A program made the position numbers and the translations under genes. 64,000 nucleotides of DNA from Aureococcus anophagefferens. Taxonomy: Eukaryota > Sar > Pelagophyceae > Pelagomonadales > Pelagomonadaceae. The stretch spans positions 687,307 to 751,306 of the forward strand of contig NW_008705569.1 of NCBI RefSeq assembly GCF_000186865.1. Direction: 5' to 3'. The notes below the pieces were generated by a model. The model made no database searches, was not told the origin of the DNA, and saw only the letters and a list, made by a program, of their open reading frames with translations. Of the stretch, positions 54,000 through 62,431 are shown piece by piece. Position 1 is the first letter of the stretch; every line of letters starts with the position of its first letter.

Positions 54000-56759
54000 T
54001 CAGAGGCGCTCCACGGTGCCCGCGTCGCCGTCGACGCGGACCCTGTCGCCCGTCGCGAGGAGCTCCGTCGCGTGCGCGCAGCCGACGACGGCCGGGATGG
54101 CGCCCTCGCGCGCGACGACCGCGCCGTGGCACAGGATGCCCCCGAAGTTCGTCACGATGGCGCCGCAGCGCGGCAGGTAGGCGTTGAAGGAAGCAGTAGT
54201 GGCGGTAGTAACGGCGACCTCGCCCGGCCGGAGCGACGGGTAGTCCGACGCGTCGAGCAGGACCCGCGCCGTCCCCGCGTACGTGCCCGTCGCCGCGCCG
54301 AGCCCCTTGTAGGTGCCCTGGCCCTTCTTCAGGTTGTGCTGGGCGAAGCCCGCCGCGGCCTGGGCCTCGTCGACGACGGCGTTGTAGCCGCGGACGAACG
54401 CCGCGCCCAACGTGCCGACGCCGCGCGGGAACCACCGGCCGAAGTCGGGCGGCTTTGGCGGCCCGGACTCGGGCGCGTTGAGCCAGGCCGGCGAGTCCTC
54501 GATGGCGAAGGTCTCCGCGGCGCGGCGGCGCTTCGCGGCGAGGGCCGCCGCGGCCGCGCCGGGCATCCACATTGTCGACTCGGGCGCGCGGAGCATGGCC
54601 GCGGCGTCGTCGAGCGGCAGCCAGAGCGCGTCGCGCGCGTCGTCGACGGCGCCCCGCGCCGCCAGGCGCCGCCCGGCGTCGAGGAGCGCGCGCCGGAGCA
54701 GGCCGTTGGCCCGGTTGTCGTTGTAGAGCGTGCGCTCGTCGCGGACGGGCGCCATGCGGCGGCAGTCCGCGACGTCGCGCGCGAACGCGGCGCGGAGCTC
54801 CGCGGGGATCTTCGCCGCGACGGCCAGCTCCCCCGGCGGCGCCGCCGGCGCCGGCGGGTCCGTCGACGCCGCGGCGACCAAAACGCCGAGGAAGACGGCG
54901 GGCTGCTCGCGGAAGGACGGCGTCGCGACGTCGTACGCGCCGAGCACGACGTCGCGCGTCTGCTTCGCGTACGCGTCCGCGGCGGCGCCGAAGGCGTCGC
55001 CGCGCGCGCAGAGCGCCGCCAGCGCCGCGGCGGCCTCTCCGTCCCCCGCCGCCGCCGCCGCCCGCGCGCCGGCGAGGTCGACGCCCGCCGCGGCCTCGCG
55101 GAGCGGCCGCTCCGCGGAGTGGTCCCAGGCCTCGCGCGCGTCCGTCGCGGCCTCGACGAGCTCCCGGTCGTCGGCGTAGGCGCCGTAGCGGTGGAGGAGC
55201 AGCGCGAGGCCGAACATGGGGCCCGGCGTCAGGGCGCCGTGGCTGTAGTAGGCCGCCTCGAGGTGCGCGACGCACGCCTCGCAGTGCGCGGCCACTTCGT
55301 CGTCGGAGAGCGTCGCCAGGTCGACGGCGCCGAGCGCCAGCGCCGCCGCGTCCATCTTCGGCTTGTCCCGCGTTCGCCACTCGTCGACGCAGGACAGCCA
55401 GGGCCGCGTCTCCAGGCTCTTGACCGCGCGCGAGTTCGCGGCGATCAACACGGGATGCAGCCGCGCGGCGAGCCAGAGCACGGGCCCCGGCGGCGGCGTC
55501 GGCGGCGCCGGCTCGGGCACGCCCAGGGGGCACATGGAGTTGTAGAGCAGGCCGTTGAGGAAGCGGGGCCGCAGGCTGCCGAGCGCGACGCCCCATTTCT
55601 GCACGACGGGCGTCAGCCCGTCGAAGAGCCGGCAGAAGGGCCCCCAGCACACGGGCGGGATGGGCCGCGTCGTGTGCGAGTTGCGCTCCCAGGCGCCGGC
55701 GTCGGGCGGGGCCCAGCGCAGGGCCTCCGCGACGGCCGGCGCCGTCGTGATGGGCCGCGCCTGGAGCACGTATAAAACGCCGGCGCCGTCGTAGCAGAAC
55801 TCGACGTCGCACGGCTTTCCGAAGTGGTCCGCGACGCGCTTCAGCTCGAGCGCGAGCTTCCGCAGTTCGGCGCGGCACAGGACGCGCGCCGTGTGGACGC
55901 CGCTGGACAGCTGGGTGCCCGCGGCGTTGCCCGGGGAGAGCAGCACCGCGGCCTCCTTGTCCGACACGCGCTCCCGGAGCCACACGGGCCTCCGAGGCTC
56001 GCGCACGTCCATCCAGTACTGGTCCGGCGTGATCAGCCCGGACACGAGCCCTTCGCCCTGGCCGAAGACGGCCTCGATGAGGAACTCCTCCGCGCAGCCG
56101 TTCCGGGGATTCGCGGTGAATCCGACGCCCGACTTCGCGCTGTCGACCTGCGCCTGGACGACGACGCCGCAGTGCAGCGCCGCGGCGTCGAGCTTCGCGC
56201 CGAGGTAGGCGGCGACGCCCTCGCCGAGCGCCGAGCACCACACATCCAAGATGCCCGCGAGGACCTCCGCCTCCGTCTTGCAGTTGAGCACGGTCTCGAG
56301 CTGCCCCGCGAAGCTGCCGCCCGCGCCGTCCTCCGCGACGGCCGACGACCGGCAGGCGAGGCCCCGGTCCCCGAAGGCACCGACGAGCGTCGCGACGTCC
56401 CGGCGGAGCGCGTCGTCGAAGGCGCAGGTCCGCAGCGCCGCGCGCGCCTTCGACAGCTCCGAGAGCGCGGCGGCGTCGTCGCCGGCCCGGGCCTTCGCGG
56501 CGGCCGCGGAGATGATTTCCGCCGCGCCCGTGGCGGCCGCGGCGGCGTCGAAGACGGCGACGGGCAGGGCGAAGGCCGCGGGCACGCGCGCGCCGGCCTT
56601 GACGCATTCGGCGAGGCCGAGGGCCTTGCCGCCGACGGCCGAGGCCGCATCGATGGTGTCGCTGTTGATATCGAGGCAGACCTCGAGGGACAGCTTCTTC
56701 TTGCCGCCGAGCGTGAGCCAGGCGCCGACGCCGAGGGCCGTCAAGGACGCGCAGACCAT
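54000..56759 (-). CDS. PEP synthase / rifampicin phosphotransferase-like dikinase
   Basis: 919 residues in one frame. The N-terminal third is the PPDK_N ATP-grasp domain (SAVGGKALGLAECVKAGARVPAAFALP, CRSSAVAEDGAGGSFAGQLET, LIEAVFGQGEGLVSGLITPDQYWMD, VEFCYDGAGVLYVLQARPIT). The C-terminal mobile domain has the phospho-histidine motif, here GGILCHGAVVAREGAIPAVVGC instead of GGxxSHxA. There is no PEP/pyruvate-binding TIM barrel after the histidine domain, so the order (ATP-grasp, central helical domain, histidine domain) is that of rifampicin phosphotransferase-type enzymes, with a similar size. The central helical domain would set the substrate; it is unknown here. A short N-terminal hydrophobic segment (LTALGVGAWLTLGG) may be an anchor or signal. 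Confidence 0.82.
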   Translation of the reverse strand: MVCASLTALGVGAWLTLGGKKKLSLEVCLDINSDTIDAASAVGGKALGLAECVKAGARVPAAFALPVAVFDAAAAATGAAEIISAAAAKARAGDDAAALSELSKARAALRTCAFDDALRRDVATLVGAFGDRGLACRSSAVAEDGAGGSFAGQLETVLNCKTEAEVLAGILDVWCSALGEGVAAYLGAKLDAAALHCGVVVQAQVDSAKSGVGFTANPRNGCAEEFLIEAVFGQGEGLVSGLITPDQYWMDVREPRRPVWLRERVSDKEAAVLLSPGNAAGTQLSSGVHTARVLCRAELRKLALELKRVADHFGKPCDVEFCYDGAGVLYVLQARPITTAPAVAEALRWAPPDAGAWERNSHTTRPIPPVCWGPFCRLFDGLTPVVQKWGVALGSLRPRFLNGLLYNSMCPLGVPEPAPPTPPPGPVLWLAARLHPVLIAANSRAVKSLETRPWLSCVDEWRTRDKPKMDAAALALGAVDLATLSDDEVAAHCEACVAHLEAAYYSHGALTPGPMFGLALLLHRYGAYADDRELVEAATDAREAWDHSAERPLREAAAGVDLAGARAAAAAGDGEAAAALAALCARGDAFGAAADAYAKQTRDVVLGAYDVATPSFREQPAVFLGVLVAAASTDPPAPAAPPGELAVAAKIPAELRAAFARDVADCRRMAPVRDERTLYNDNRANGLLRRALLDAGRRLAARGAVDDARDALWLPLDDAAAMLRAPESTMWMPGAAAAALAAKRRRAAETFAIEDSPAWLNAPESGPPKPPDFGRWFPRGVGTLGAAFVRGYNAVVDEAQAAAGFAQHNLKKGQGTYKGLGAATGTYAGTARVLLDASDYPSLRPGEVAVTTATTASFNAYLPRCGAIVTNFGGILCHGAVVAREGAIPAVVGCAHATELLATGDRVRVDGDAGTVERL

Positions 56760-56901
56760 GCCCGCGGGCTGCGATAATCGTCGGGCAGCTTCGCGTGTTG
56801 AGGAGATGTTGAGGGCACCGTCGTCCTAGCTTTGTTCGAGCCCATCGCCCGTCGTGCTCGGCTGCCAGCGTCGCCTCGCGCCGCCGTCCGACGTCGCCAA
56901 G

Positions 56902-57567
56902 ATGCCCGTCAGCAAGCGCGCGAAGAAGGTGTCGCTCACGAAGGTGAAGAAGAAGGCGCCGAGCGCCGGCCGGAGCCAGTACGTCGACAAGCTGCGCCAG
57001 GGCGTCGAGGCGCGGCCGAACCTCTTCGTCGTCGAGATCGACGAGCACTCGCGGCCGACGCAGTTCAAAGCGCTGCGCACGTCCCTGCCCGGCGACAGCG
57101 CCCTCTTCCTCGGGAAGCAGACGCTCATGAAGGTCGCCCTGGGCGACTGCGAGGAGAACGAGCTGAAACCCGCCATCTCGCAGCTCTCCGGGGCCCTGAA
57201 GGGCGGCCACGCGCTGATCGCGACGGACGCGCCGCGGGCCGCCATCGTCGCCGCCCTCGAGGGCTGCCGCGCGCCCGAGTTCGCGACCGCGGGCTTCGTC
57301 CCGGACGAGCACGTCGTCCTCGAGAAGGGCGACCTCGACGTCGCGAAGTACCCCGTGTCCATGCTCGCGGTCTTCAAGAAGATGGACATGCCCGTCGAGG
57401 TCCAGGACTCGAAGCTCGTGCTCATCGACAACTTCCGCGTCGCGAGCAAAAACAAGCCCATCTCCGCGGAGCAGGCCAAAATGCTCACGCACATGGACCT
57501 GAAGCTGCACGAGTTCGCGCCGGCCGTCGTCGCGTCCTACGTCGACGGCGACTTCTCCGCGCCCTAG
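56902..57567 (+). CDS. MRT4: MRT4 (mRNA turnover protein 4), ribosome assembly factor
   Basis: A nucleolar paralogue of ribosomal stalk protein P0 that holds the P0 site on pre-60S particles. 221 residues from ATG 56902 (MPVSKRAKKVSLTKVKKK), which matches the family start (MPKSKRDKKVSLTK). Further matches are LRTSLPGDSALFLGKQTLMKVALG, GHALIATDAP, ARAG-like FATAGFVPDEHVVL, YPVSMLAVFKKMDMP and ISAEQAKMLTHMDLKLHEF. Length fits the family, and the P0 C-terminal acidic stalk tail is absent, as it should be. It is divergent from the dikinase gene, 142 bp between starts. Confidence 0.93.
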   Translation: MPVSKRAKKVSLTKVKKKAPSAGRSQYVDKLRQGVEARPNLFVVEIDEHSRPTQFKALRTSLPGDSALFLGKQTLMKVALGDCEENELKPAISQLSGALKGGHALIATDAPRAAIVAALEGCRAPEFATAGFVPDEHVVLEKGDLDVAKYPVSMLAVFKKMDMPVEVQDSKLVLIDNFRVASKNKPISAEQAKMLTHMDLKLHEFAPAVVASYVDGDFSAP

Positions 57568-57601
57568 GGTCGACGGGGGCTAAGAGCGCGGGTTTACTCC
57601 C

Positions 57602-57996
57602 TCACTGGGGGAAGAGGTCGTCGAGGGACGCGCGCGGGACGCCGCCGAAGGGGTCGTCCTCGCTTATGGCATCGTCGAGCATCTTGTCCACGGCCGTCTG
57701 ATCCTTCATGTCCGGCAGCTCCTTCTTGGCCTCGTCCGGGTTCTCGAGGGACGCCGCGAGCTTGTCGATGTCGAAGTCGTCCGGCGACGAGCGGACGGCG
57801 CCTACGGATCGACGGCGTCGGTTTCGTCGCGCGTCCAGCGACGGAGTCAGTTGCGTCGCGTTTCCACACGAGCAGCGCGAAGGAGCACTCCCTTGTCAAT
57901 GGACGCCGGGTAAGGGCTCGTGCGCCGCGGCGCCCGTCCGCTCATGAAGGCATGCACCGGCGTCAGGGCCACAAGCAGTGCGAGGAGGCAGCGCAT
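57602..57996 (-). CDS. Small targeted protein, two exons, function unknown
   Basis: Exons 57996-57870 and 57801-57602 joined over a 68-bp GT-AG intron give 108 residues. The leader MRCLLALLVALTPVHAFMSGRAPRR is a signal peptide followed by Phe and a basic stretch, as for plastid import. The mature part is acidic: RSSPDDFDIDKLAASLENPDEAKK, then DKMLDDAISEDDPFGG and a C-terminal LDDLFPQ. The predicted intron begins GTGTGGAAA, similar to the family B introner end, but no inverted repeat is seen at its other end. I do not recognise a family. Confidence 0.65.
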
Positions 57997-58214
57997 GGTC
58001 GGTCTTTTTGCGTACTGCGTCGAGATGCGATTCGTGCGAGTCCTATTCACTACTCCGACGTTTCGCGCGCGCAGTTGAGGGCTATACGGCGCGTCGAGGC
58101 CTTCAAGTTGCAGTGTTGAGGACTTGGTTGAGGAGCTCTCCGCGGCCGCGGCGTGCAGGAGCCTGCTGCGCCTCGCGCCGACACGCGCCGCCTGCTAGCA
58201 ACGCGATCGCTGCG

Positions 58215-59102
58215 ATGGCGCTCCGAGCGCTGCTCGCCGCCGCGCTGGCATGGATTACCAGCGCGCTGATCACGCCAGCGCAGCGGCTCGCGCGTCCGCG
58301 GCGGCGGCAACCCACAACAATCCGCATGGACTCGACGGAGCTCGACGTCGGCGGTGTGCGGCTGTCGATCTACGACGGGCGCGTCGCGCTGCAGTGGGAC
58401 GTGCGCTACCGGCGCGAGACGGCGCCCGCGGCCGGCGCGTCGGCCGTCGACGTCCGCGAGTCGCCGGGCAAAGGGCGCGGCGCGTTCGCCGCGACGAAGA
58501 TCGCCGCGGGCGCGTTCCTCGGGACCTACGCGGGCGACGCGCTGACGGGCGACGACTACGAGGCGCGCTACGGCGGCGCGGCCGTGCCCGAGTACGTCGT
58601 GCGCGTCGACGGCGACCTCTACCTCGACGGCCGCGCGGCGGCGGACGCGGAAACCTTCACGCCGGCGTTGCTGAACCACGGCGGCGGCGACGCCGCGAAC
58701 GTCGTGCGCTACTGCGCGTCGCGGCGGCCGCCGGTGATCGACTTCTTCGCCGCGCGGGACGTGGACGCGGGCGAGGAGCTGCTGTTCGACTACGGCGACC
58801 AGTATTGGGCGGGCCGCGCCGACGCGCCCGACGACGCGGGACCCGAGGCCGAGGCCTTCGACCTCGACGCGCCGTTCCTCGACCCGGACGACAAGCGGGA
58901 CCAGGGCGTCGTGCTGGAGAAGGTCAAGGGCTGGTACCGGGCGGACCCGCAGGCCTTCGAGGCCGCGTACGTCGGCGCGGTCATCGCGGTCGGCGTCTTC
59001 TTCGCCCAGTTCGTCGTGCGCTGGTACAAGTACAACGTCTGGCTCCCGCCGGCGCCGCCGGACCTCGACTCGACCCTGGACGTGTTCACGGGCGGGCTGT
59101 AA
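58215..59102 (+). CDS. SET-domain protein with signal peptide and C-terminal membrane helix
   Basis: 295 residues from ATG 58215 (MALRALL). A leader (LLAAALAWITSALITP) precedes an Arg-rich stretch, then a compact SET domain: GKGRGAFAATKIAAGAFLGTYAG, YVVRVDGDLYLDG, LLNHGGGDAANVV (in place of the canonical NHxC) and AARDVDAGEELLFDYGDQYW. The lysine-methyltransferase fold is complete, but the pre- and post-SET cysteines are missing. A hydrophobic helix near the C-terminus (AAYVGAVIAVGVFFAQFVV) is unusual for a SET protein and suggests membrane attachment inside a plastid or secretory compartment, so a non-histone substrate is likely (inference). Confidence 0.82.
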   Translation: MALRALLAAALAWITSALITPAQRLARPRRRQPTTIRMDSTELDVGGVRLSIYDGRVALQWDVRYRRETAPAAGASAVDVRESPGKGRGAFAATKIAAGAFLGTYAGDALTGDDYEARYGGAAVPEYVVRVDGDLYLDGRAAADAETFTPALLNHGGGDAANVVRYCASRRPPVIDFFAARDVDAGEELLFDYGDQYWAGRADAPDDAGPEAEAFDLDAPFLDPDDKRDQGVVLEKVKGWYRADPQAFEAAYVGAVIAVGVFFAQFVVRWYKYNVWLPPAPPDLDSTLDVFTGGL

Positions 59103-59160
59103 ATTTGGTTGAAGATGTGCTTGACCTTTTGGCCTCGATTAAAGAAGTGATTAAAGCAGC

Positions 59161-60117
59161 ATGGAAGGCAGCCTAAAATCCTCGGGCAGCGCGTCGAATC
59201 CCCTGGCCGTCGACGCCGCGCGCGACGTCGAGCGCGCGGCCTCGCCTGGCGTGGAGAGCCCACGGCGCGACGTCGAGCGAAATGCCACGCTCGACGTGGA
59301 GAGCCCGCGCGCTGCCTCGCTCGACGTGGAGAGCCCACGGCGCAAGTCGAGGCTCCTCGCGTCCGCGAGCCACCTCCTGCACCGCGGCGAGTCCTTCGGC
59401 GCCCTCGACAAGCAGGGACGCGACGAGACGCCCTGGACCTACGCCGCGATCGCCACGACCGCGGCAATCTACGTCGCGTGCTGGGGCCCCTGCTCGCTGG
59501 CGGCCGTCGCCCTCGCGACGGCCTACGGCGACGACGCGCAGCGCCTTACGACGATCCGCTGCTGCCTCTGCGAGCTGGCCCACGGCCTCAACGCCTGCGT
59601 CGTCAAGGAGACGAGGCATTGGATATTCTCCGAGCTCGACAGCGACGTGTGGCACACGCTCCTCTTCCTCAACGGCGCGTGGTATCTGCGGACCCCCGAG
59701 CCCTGGGCCGTCGCGCTCTTCGCCGCGGCGCGCGTGGCCTGCGAGCACGCGCCGACGAACACGGGCGGCCTGGTGCGGGTGAAGGCGCGGCGGCGCGGCT
59801 CGCTCGAGCGCATGGACGAGGCCCTCGCGAAACCGCCCTCGCTGCTCGGGAAGATGTTTCGCTTGTCGGCGGGCTACGCGGTCTGGTACGTGCTCTCCAT
59901 GGCGATCCTCCTTCGTGAGCACGTCGGCGACGTGGCATTTCTGCTGACGCTGGTCTGGGCGTTTCCCATGACGCTCATGGTCGCGTCGCACTACCTCTTC
60001 ACGAAGGAGCTGTGGTCGTTCTTGCTCGCGCACATGGCGAACCTCGTCACGGCGAACCCGGCGCTGATCGGCGTGGCGTTGGGGCTCGACTCGGGGCCGC
60101 ACCTGGTCTGGCGTTAA
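59161..60117 (+). CDS. Hypothetical multi-pass membrane protein with N-terminal DVESPRR repeats
   Basis: 318 residues from ATG 59161 (MEGSLKS). The first 75 residues contain about four copies of a DVE(R/S)xxxxLDVESPRR-type unit, a possible phosphorylation array. Then four or more hydrophobic helices: YAAIATTAAIYVACWGPCSLAAVALA, WAVALFAAARVAC, LSAGYAVWYVLSMAILL, VAFLLTLVWAFPMTLMVASHY, LLAHMANLVTANPALIGVALG. A Cys/His-containing segment (IRCCLCELAHGLNACVVKETRHW) lies between the first two. Not recognised. Confidence 0.65.
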   Translation: MEGSLKSSGSASNPLAVDAARDVERAASPGVESPRRDVERNATLDVESPRAASLDVESPRRKSRLLASASHLLHRGESFGALDKQGRDETPWTYAAIATTAAIYVACWGPCSLAAVALATAYGDDAQRLTTIRCCLCELAHGLNACVVKETRHWIFSELDSDVWHTLLFLNGAWYLRTPEPWAVALFAAARVACEHAPTNTGGLVRVKARRRGSLERMDEALAKPPSLLGKMFRLSAGYAVWYVLSMAILLREHVGDVAFLLTLVWAFPMTLMVASHYLFTKELWSFLLAHMANLVTANPALIGVALGLDSGPHLVWR

Positions 60118-60202
60118 GTCTGGCGGTTGCGCGTCAACGTCAGCTTCAGCTCTCGATGTTTGCCCATCAGAGCTCAGAGCTGTGAGATTTCACAGCCCGA
60201 TG

Positions 60203-60324
60203 AGCCGCGTCACCTCTCACGAATCAGGCCCCTGTTTCTCTACTCGCGTCTCTTCACGCTCGCAGCCGCGTCACCTCTCACGAATCAGGCCCCTGTTTCT
60301 CTACTCGCGTCTCTTCACGCTCGC
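60203..60324 (+). repeat. 61-bp tandem duplication in the leader of the HAD gene
   Basis: Two identical-looking copies, 60203-60263 and 60264-60324, immediately upstream of ATG 60329. The 61-bp length shifts the frame, so only one of two candidate starts can use both copies as coding sequence. Confidence 0.9.
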
Positions 60325-60328
60325 AACG

Positions 60329-60985
60329 ATGTGCCTCGGCGCCACAGCGAAAACTGGCACCCCGCCGCGCGCCGTGCTCTTCGACTTCGACGGCTCCCTC
60401 GCGCAGTCCGAGGAGGCGCACCGCAAGCGCTTCGTCGCTGCGTGCGGCGTCGAGTGCGACGTCGACCGCTGGATGGACCACTGCGTGGGCCACAGCACGG
60501 AGTGGATCGTCGACTACCTGACGGGCGCCTGCGAGCCGGCGGTGCTCGCCGACCTCCGCGCGCGCGCGACGTCCGAGGCGTTCTTCGCCGACGTCGCGCT
60601 CACGGCCGGCGCGCGCGAGCTCCTGGAGGCGCTCGGCGACGCCGGCGTGCCCTGCGCCATCGTCTCGTCGGGCCTCCGGGCCTACATCGAGGGCTGCCTC
60701 GCGCGCTGGGGGCTCGAGGTCGCGTTCGTCGTGGCCGGCGACGACGCGGAGCCCGCGGAGCACAAGCCGTCGCCCGAGCCCTACCTCTACGCGGCGGCGA
60801 AGCTCGGCGTGGACCCGCTGGACTGCGTCTGCGTCGAGGACTCGCCGAGCGGCATCGAGGCCGCGCTGGCCGCGGGCATCCCGTGCGTCGCGCTCCGCAA
60901 CCCCGCGAACGCGGGCCGCGGCGACCTCCTCGGCCGCTGCACCGTCGCCGACGACCTCCGGGACCGAACGCCCTTCCTCGCCTAA
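60329..60985 (+). CDS. HAD-superfamily hydrolase, beta-phosphoglucomutase-like
   Basis: 218 residues from ATG 60329 (MCLGATA). HAD motif I is LFDFDGSLAQSE with both catalytic aspartates, motif II is IVSSGL, motif III is HKPSPEPYLYAAAKLG and motif IV is CVEDSPSGIEAALAAG. The helical cap between motifs I and II matches subfamily I (phosphatase/phosphomutase group with phosphoglycolate phosphatase and beta-PGM). The substrate is not resolved. An in-frame ATG at 60200 would add 43 residues encoded by the 61-bp duplication; those residues look like leader sequence, so I prefer 60329. Confidence 0.88.
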   Translation: MCLGATAKTGTPPRAVLFDFDGSLAQSEEAHRKRFVAACGVECDVDRWMDHCVGHSTEWIVDYLTGACEPAVLADLRARATSEAFFADVALTAGARELLEALGDAGVPCAIVSSGLRAYIEGCLARWGLEVAFVVAGDDAEPAEHKPSPEPYLYAAAKLGVDPLDCVCVEDSPSGIEAALAAGIPCVALRNPANAGRGDLLGRCTVADDLRDRTPFLA

Positions 60986-61084
60986 AGACCCCTGCACATA
61001 CCTGCTCCACCGCAGCTCCGCTGCCGGCGCGTGGCCAGAGCTGGTCTTCGCCGGGCGAGCCGGCTCCGAGCTATGCTACCGCAA

Positions 61085-62268
61085 TTATGCGACCTTGATG
61101 AGGTCCACGACGACGGACGTGATGTTGTTGCCCGGGTGGTCGAGCGTCCGCTTCACGAAGCCGCGCGCGTAGTCGACGGGCACGCGCACGAAGGGCAGGT
61201 CGTCCTCGGGCCGCGGCGGCCGGTCCAGGCGCGACCCGTCGAAGTAGTGGAGCCAGTAGACTGCGAAGGGCGACGCGTCGAGGATCGGCCGCATGTCGAC
61301 GAAGTTCGTCAGCGCGTGGTGCCCGTCGCGCGTCGCCTGGAGCCGCCGCTCCGCGTCGTCCCAGAACGCCAGGCGCACGTCGCCCGGCGCGTGGTAGTCC
61401 GGCACGGCGACGCGGAGCAGCGCGCCGACCTTGAGCACGCGGTGGAACTCGGCGAGCAGCCTCGGCCAGTGCTCGTACTTGATGTGCTCGAACGTGTGGT
61501 CCGAGACCACGCCGTCGACGGAGCCGTCGGGCAGCGGCAGGGGGCCGGCGGCGAGGTCGGCGCAGAGGCACCAGGGCGTCCCGCAGGACTCGACGCCGTC
61601 GCGGCAGAAGCCGTAGTCGTGGCCGTCCGCGTCCGACGGGCCTGGGCGGGACAAGAGAGATTCAACGTCACTTCAACGTGAAGTTTCCGCGCGCGCGCGT
61701 TCCGTAAAAAGCATCCACGCTTCGAGGCCGTTCCGAGGGATGATCGCTCGTCCAAAGATCAGCCGAAACGAGTGGAAACCGGCCGAGATCGGAGCCTTTG
61801 AAGTTGGGAATTTCGCTCTCTTGTCCTGCCCTGCGACGGGCCCTCGACGCCGACGTAGCCCGCGAAGCGCGGGTCGAAGCCGTGGTAGTCGTTCGCGGCG
61901 CCGCCGCCGAAGTTCAGCAGCACCCTGGGCGCGCCGCGCGCCGCGACGGCGCGCAGGTCGGCCCAGTTCCAGACGAGGGGCAGCTCGTCGGCCGGGGCCT
62001 CGGGCCGGTCGCACGGGTCGCCGCCGGCGTCGCGCTGCAGGGCCCGCATGTGCGCGACGAGCGCCTCGCTCTGGGACAGGGCCTGCGTGCCGCCCGTCTG
62101 CGCGAGGGCCCGGTCCCCGCGGTAGAGGAAGGGCAGCGCGACGTTGAGCAGCTCGAGGTCGCTCGCGCAGCGGTCGAAGACCAGGCGCTCCGCGACGCCG
62201 TCGACGAAGACCTCGAGCGACAGGAGCTCGGCGCGCGCCGCGACGAGGAGCGCGAGCAAACGGATCAT
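61085..62268 (-). CDS. Secretory type-11 SAM methyltransferase-like protein (two exons joined by an introner)
   Basis: Exons 62268-61842 and 61641-61085 give 327 residues. The leader is MIRLLALLVAARAELL. Class I methyltransferase features are VLLNFGGGAANDYHGFDPRFAGYVGVEG (a degenerate motif I), then PDGSVDGVVSDHTFEHI, which equals the Methyltransf_11 segment with DHxxEH, and LAEFHRVLKVGALLRVAVPDY. The intron 61642-61841 (200 bp) is an introner; the only junction that keeps the frame has a GC donor (GAGG|GCCCGT) and AG acceptor. Start at ATG 62268. The substrate is unknown. Confidence 0.78.
61642..61833 (-). mobile_element. Introner element, family A, copy 3 (forms a GC-AG intron)
   Basis: 192 bp, closely matching 411-601 along its length. 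Target duplication cgacgggc at 61634-61641 and 61834-61841. Ends: ctgggcggga on the left against cagggcagga read inward from the right. As in the other copies the acceptor AG comes from the element and the donor lies in the target duplication, but here the duplicated target offers GC instead of GT. Confidence 0.9.
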
Positions 62269-62431
62269 CGCGGCAGCCCGGCCATCACGACGCCATGCCC
62301 GAGTGCTTCGAAAGTACAATGCTTCACCTTGAAGGTCAATGTAGCGGCCAAATTTGCGACGATATTATGCTGCCCATCTGAAGCCAGCCTCGAACCATCG
62401 AGCGCGCGCCGCCGCGGCGCTCCTTCGAAGC

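Noticed and set aside
52942..57510. A 1522-codon open frame on the minus strand across several genes
   Set aside because: It is a shadow of GC-rich codons in the wrong frame: very Arg/Gly-rich, no domains, and it overlaps well-supported genes (dikinase, Popeye-like, MRT4).
57802..57869. Intron starting GTGTGGAAA as a degenerate family B introner
   Set aside because: Only nine bases match the family B end; the other end, length and core do not match.
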